Source: Magnolia sinica
Taxonomy: Eukaryota; Streptophyta; Magnoliopsida; Magnoliales; Magnoliaceae
Assembly (NCBI RefSeq): GCF_029962835.1
Contig: NC_080578.1
Coordinates: 29,033,001-29,097,000, forward strand
Direction: 5' to 3'
Length of the DNA: 64,000 bases
The notes under the pieces were generated by a model. The model made no database searches. It worked only from the letters and a program-made list of their open reading frames with translations, and was not told where the DNA came from. How positions within the stretch are numbered: position 1 is the first letter of the stretch; every line of letters starts with the position of its first letter. Below are positions 60,419 through 64,000 of the stretch, one piece after another. Made by a program: the position numbers and the translations under genes.

Positions 60419-61624
60419 CCCCCCCTTGATGAATTGTCGGATCTTGTGCATATGCTACTCTTGCGTGTGTAGGCACTTCTGTTTGTCACTCGCAGAGGGT
60501 CATTTGCACTTTACAAGTACTAATGTCTCTTTGGTGGGTTTTGATTGCTTTCTAAATTACTGATATATTTACAGGGGGTTCATGCTTTTAACAAATTGGG
60601 AACAACCATCTCCCGCTCATCAGTGCTTTGCCGCAGCATGCTTAAATTTATTAATAGCCTTTTACATTATTTGACATTTGAGGTAAGCTTTGTCTTATTT
60701 TCAATGGCATATCGTTTTATTTTCATTTTTTGGAACCAAAGTTCTTTTGTTCATTGCAATAATTCCTTGTATGCCATTCGTAGGTTCTTGAACCCAATTG
60801 GCATGTGATGCACAATAGACTTCTAACTGCAAAGAGCATAGATGAGGTTTTCTCATCATTCTCCTACTTTCCTCTTCTTAAATGTACTTTATTTTCTATA
60901 TGTAGGGGGCTAGTTTGGATGTGACTCCCAGTAATGGTTAGTATGGAGCTTTCAGCTGAAGCTCCCCGCTTTGAGTTGGCATTGGTGCAGAAAACAGAAA
61001 CTATAAGCTGGATTCCTTCTTCCAAAATTTCTGGTCTGAACCGATAGAGTGAGACAGGAATATCTCAATACATATTTGTGTAAAGTACATCCCATCTACT
61101 GCTGGAAGTGGAACATCCAAACACACCCTAAAAGAACAGACTTTACTCATGGGTGATGCATGGTAGGTTATCCAACACCACAATTGTTTCCTTAAAAAAT
61201 GTCTGAAAGAGTGCCTGCTTCTCTTTCCTCAACTTCTCAAGGTCAGGAATTTGTTCCCTTGTCTAATGGATATGAACAGTGTATCCTACTTCATTACAAT
61301 TCAATCCTTGTTTCTTGAAATGGAAATCAAATTCACTGGGATCATCTGAAATTGTGTGTTGCCTTTCAATAGCAACAATATTTGTTTTGATTAAAATCCT
61401 TCTTGTTAACTGAGTACCTTAAGACTGGGCTGATTAATATTTTGTTGGCTTCAGGGATCCCATTTGCTTCATTCAATTAGCAATTGTATGCTAAACGTCT
61501 GTTGACGTCAGCCATAAAATAGATGTGGCTGATTTTTATGGATGTCATCTCATCCCAATTTTGAGGACATGACTTTCCATTTTTTTTTTTTGGGTCTTTC
61601 TTGTCTGATTTTCAATTGATGCAG

Positions 61625-62312
61625 AAGCATGAGAAGGAAGAAGCTCAGGTGGAGGAGGTGACAGGATAGATGGAGGGCAAGGAAGGCAAGCCTCTCGCTA
61701 CGGCTTCTAGACAAGTTGGAAAGAACCCAAGAAAGAACAACATCAAGAAAGACAATGAAGCAGATACTGTTGTTGAATCTGTAGCATCGGTTAGTACTAC
61801 AGCTGAAACTGGTAGGCATCATTCTTTTTTGATGAATAAAAAACCATCTTTGTTAGTAAGCCAGTGTTTGGATGTACACGCCAATCGGCAGCATAGAAAT
61901 TGAAACCCGATTGGCGAACGTACACGCCAATCGGTAGCACAGAAATTGAAACCCAAAATGGGTGGATTATCAGTTACCATTTTTTTCCCATCTTGAAGAT
62001 TTCATTCATCTTAATGCATGTTATCTTTTTCTCTCCATAGGACATGTTTCTGAGGGGGCAAAACCCAAAGGCAGGGGAGCTCTGAAGAAGGCTCCTACTA
62101 GAAAGGTGTGCTTGCAAATTCTGAAACTTCTTATTTTCCAAGTATCTCCCTATTTTTGTGGACTTCTCATTGCCTTTTTGGTTTGGGTCTTTCAGCAGAA
62201 AATGCCGACTGCCGTTGATAGTGAAGAGGAAGATGATGAGGTGCTCAAGCTGAAAGAACGACTGGCAGCGTATAACATTGATTCTCCTTCAGATCAAACA
62301 GGTATATGATCA
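61625..62312 (+). pseudogene. Probable DNA topoisomerase II C-terminal tail
   Basis: Exon 61625-61811 (acceptor GATGCAG, donor GTAGGC) reads KHEKEEAQVEEVTG, a TAG, then KPLATASRQVGKNPRKNNIK and VVESVASVSTTAET. Exon about 62040-62106 reads GHVSEGAKPKGRGALKKAPT. Exon about 62196-62300 reads KMPTAVDSEEEDDEVLKLKE then RLAAYNIDSPSDQT. The alternating basic and acidic blocks with LKxRLAAYNxDS(S)PDQ resemble the nuclear-localisation and regulatory tail of plant topoisomerase II. This low-complexity tail diverges fast, so identification is probable only. The catalytic core is absent. Confidence 0.6.
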
Positions 62313-62639
62313 TCCATGTGCAGTAAGCTTTCGGATCAAAGCGAAGCTGAGAATAGGGTGTTAGTTGATTGCAAATTGATAACCAGTAGATGTGCATCCA
62401 TGGAGTTTTTGCTTGCAATTGTTGAGAAGCTATTTGGTTGCGAGAAGGCATTGGATCTTGCTGTTAATGAGAGCTTTAAATAGACATATAACTATTATGT
62501 TGGCATTGTACTTTTGTGAATGGAAATGAATGATTGTGTTTGATTGAATGAAGGAATGATTTAGCCATGAAGTATTTATCTATATTAGCTTATATGAGTT
62601 ATCAGGGTGTACTACAATGGTAAGAGCTGCCATTACAAA

Positions 62640-63138
62640 TTAAATTTTTTATTAACAATAGGCATTAGCTACGGCTATTAACTGTAGCCCTTTGTTGAAA
62701 ACCATAGCTCTTGCTAAACATATCTTTTTGCTACGGTTCTCATTCTACTTTTAGCTACGAATACAATCTGTAGCTGTATATAATTTTAGGCTATGGACAA
62801 TATTGCTATGGATTTAACTCGTACCTATAGTTTAATTAGCTACGGATATTAACTGTAACCTAATATCTGAAAACCATAGCTGTTGCTAATATAAGCCTAT
62901 TGCTACGGTTCTTGCTCAACTTTTAGCTATAGATATAATCCATAGCTGTAAATACTTTAACACTACAGAAGCAACGACTACGAATTTAATCCGTATCCAT
63001 TAACTCTATGGCTACGGATTGTATCCGTAGCCATAGCTTTTAGACCTATGGCTACGGTCGTGCTACGGATCTTAACCGTAGCCATAGGCTTTTAGCTACG
63101 ATTTTTATCCCTAGCCTTTTCTCTATTTTCTGGTAGTG
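62640..63138 (+). repeat. CACTA-3 3' subterminal array and terminus
   Basis: More than fifteen GCTACGG / CCGTAGC half-sites in both orientations, many as GCTACGGATTTAATCCGTA-type palindromes, ending TTCTGGTAGTG at 63138. It is the densest array in the window. Confidence 0.88.
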
Positions 63139-63451
63139 CTAGTACTTGATTAATTGATGTGATGTTTGGATAGAGATTCTCTCGGGATTCGCAACATGCA
63201 TTGTTTCTTCAAAATAAACGTAGGCCCACAACTCTTAAGCTGAGTATTGCATCGATGCGCAAGATGTGGCGTTGGAACCGCAGCGACGGCGCGGTCACTA
63301 AGGTACAAGTCTTGGGTCGAGTTGACTCAGATCTATGGGAGCAACTTAGGAATGCATGCAAATGCCAATTACAAGTTGCGGGTTGCCGAAATTCGATGAG
63401 GAGGGTCGTGGGAGTCTAAGGAACGGTGCGGACTAGGATATGAGCCTTATA

Positions 63452-64000
63452 AAGTATTTTTACAATAAATAATAAATAAAATTATATTTAAATTTAACTT
63501 TTAATGAAATTAATTTACATCAATCAAATTATAATCTAATTTATTAAATAAATTCTAAAGCTGATGAATTTGATTATTTTAATAACAAATTTTATGTAAA
63601 TTATTAATTTATAAAAGTTTAGAATTAAAATTAGATTTTTTTAAAATAAAATTTACTTTTGATTATTTATTAATTAAGTTATATTATATTCTAAACTAAT
63701 TAAGATTGATTTTTTATATACTTTGAATGTTAAATTAAAATTTAACTATGAATCAAACCGATTTAATTCAATAATTGTTTTAAGGTATATTTTAAAATTT
63801 CAACAATTACGGTAGATAATTAAATAAATTTTAAATAAGAAAATCAATCACATAAATAATTAATTTAAGCAATATTACTTTTAAAATTTGGATTAGGATG
63901 ACATAATAATTAACTGAAAATTTTGAACTTTAAGATAAGATCACCTACCTTATTTAAAGTGGTGGGCCAAACCTTATGTACTACAAACCCGATGTATACA
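63452..64000. other. AT-rich intergenic DNA
   Basis: It starts with the AAGTA duplication of LTR A2 and resembles the AT-rich DNA left of 43035, as expected for a split host sequence. No gene was seen. Confidence 0.6.

Larger units (their letters stand above)
58296..60846 (+). pseudogene. GCP2: Gamma-tubulin complex component 2 (GCP2) multi-exon fragment
   Basis: Exon remnants in order: about 58304-58357 (ARDELVKRLDDISIEKLQ), 58500-58567 (DPALQTTAVAADPCHEELPC), 59043-59205 (FLNRLGTLSDLE, VSVTGLETFSLSYK), 59296-59439 (VQWPLSLVISRKALTKYQLI, FLFHCKHINRQLCGAW), 60575-60682 (SRSSVLCRSMLKFINSLLHY) and 60784-60846 (VLEPNWHVMHNRL). This is the start of the conserved C-terminal GCP domain that contacts gamma-tubulin. 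GCP2 and GCP3 form the small complex that nucleates microtubules. A TGA in exon four sits where Arg is expected (CGA to TGA). A LINE and a 162-bp duplication enlarge one intron. Confidence 0.9.
53170..63138 (+). mobile_element. CACTA-3 transposon with four captured host genes
   Basis: The left end AACTACCAAAAAAACAATCA (first base changed from C) pairs with the right end TTTTCTGGTAGTG at 63138. The 3-bp duplication CTA (53167-53169, 63139-63141) is perfect. The flanks rejoin LTR A2, and the inverted copy A3 shows the uninterrupted site near 47760-47790. The element is 9,969 bp. It has no transposase. In sense order it carries ARF1, Rab GDI, an unidentified exon pair, GCP2 and a probable topoisomerase II tail, plus a LINE fragment in a GCP2 intron. 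Confidence 0.92.
43035..63451 (+). mobile_element. Solo LTR A2, split into several parts
   Basis: It starts TGTCACGCC at 43035 and ends GAGCCTTATA at 63451, with a perfect AAGTA duplication (43030-43034 and 63452-63456). Own parts are 43035-46220, about 46450-47466, 52094-53169 and 63142-63451, about 5.6 kb in all. Order and content follow A1 and A3. It is longer because internal minisatellites are expanded. It hosts an own-family fragment, the inverted copy A3 and CACTA-3. Confidence 0.8.

Noticed and set aside
1-64000. tRNA, rRNA or other structural RNA genes
   Set aside because: Only the tRNA-complementary primer site of the Copia element was seen; no cloverleaf or ribosomal sequence was recognised by eye.

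Overview
This is a plant nuclear window, almost certainly intergenic heterochromatin of an angiosperm. It holds stacked transposons, plant-type gene fragments with GT-AG introns, an initiator-tRNA primer site on a Copia element and plant CACTA elements. Abundant GTGGGCCC-type low-complexity sequence recalls magnoliid genomes, but that is only an impression. I see no intact host gene and no RNA gene. Every recognisable host coding sequence is a broken fragment carried inside a transposon.

Left half (1-38544) is one nested stack. CACTA-4 (3' part 36462-38544) was entered by CACTA-2, which reads on the minus strand; its right-hand terminus is 36461 and its other end lies left of the window or is not identifiable. 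CACTA-2 was entered by solo LTR A1 (1551-31717), A1 by CACTA-1 (2075-27795), CACTA-1 by solo LTR B (3062-17597), and LTR B by a SIRE-like Copia retrotransposon (5453-15400, minus strand). Each inner level is bounded by termini and by perfect or near-perfect target-site duplications.

Right half (43035-63451) is a second stack. Solo LTR A2, flanked by AAGTA, contains a 5' fragment of its own family (46221-about 46450), a full-length inverted family member A3 (47467-52093, flanked by GAATA) and CACTA-3 (53170-63138, flanked by CTA). The stretches 38545-43034 and 63452-64000 are plain, partly AT-rich intergenic DNA.

CACTA-1, -2 and -3 belong to one family. They share CACTAC termini, subterminal GCTACGG..ATCCGTAGC motifs and, inside one end, a CT-rich leader-like segment. 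All three carry fragments of unrelated host genes in the same sense relative to that end. CACTA-1 has SAUR, RRM-protein, coiled-coil and SMC2 fragments. CACTA-2 has a receptor-like kinase, a possible BAR/ARF-GAP exon and an endogenous pararetrovirus piece. CACTA-3 has ARF1, Rab GDI, gamma-tubulin complex protein 2 and a probable topoisomerase II tail, plus a LINE. CACTA-1 also holds a 2.6-kb degenerate telomere-like block next to a 164-bp tandem repeat.

The Copia element keeps both LTRs, PBS, PPT and a downstream third ORF, but its reverse transcriptase is internally deleted and gag-pol is broken. Its LTR carries a dense cluster of CGACTGGTCG-type palindromes directly upstream of a TATA box, and a second cluster lies upstream of the third ORF. 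I consider this the most testable new regulatory signal in the window.
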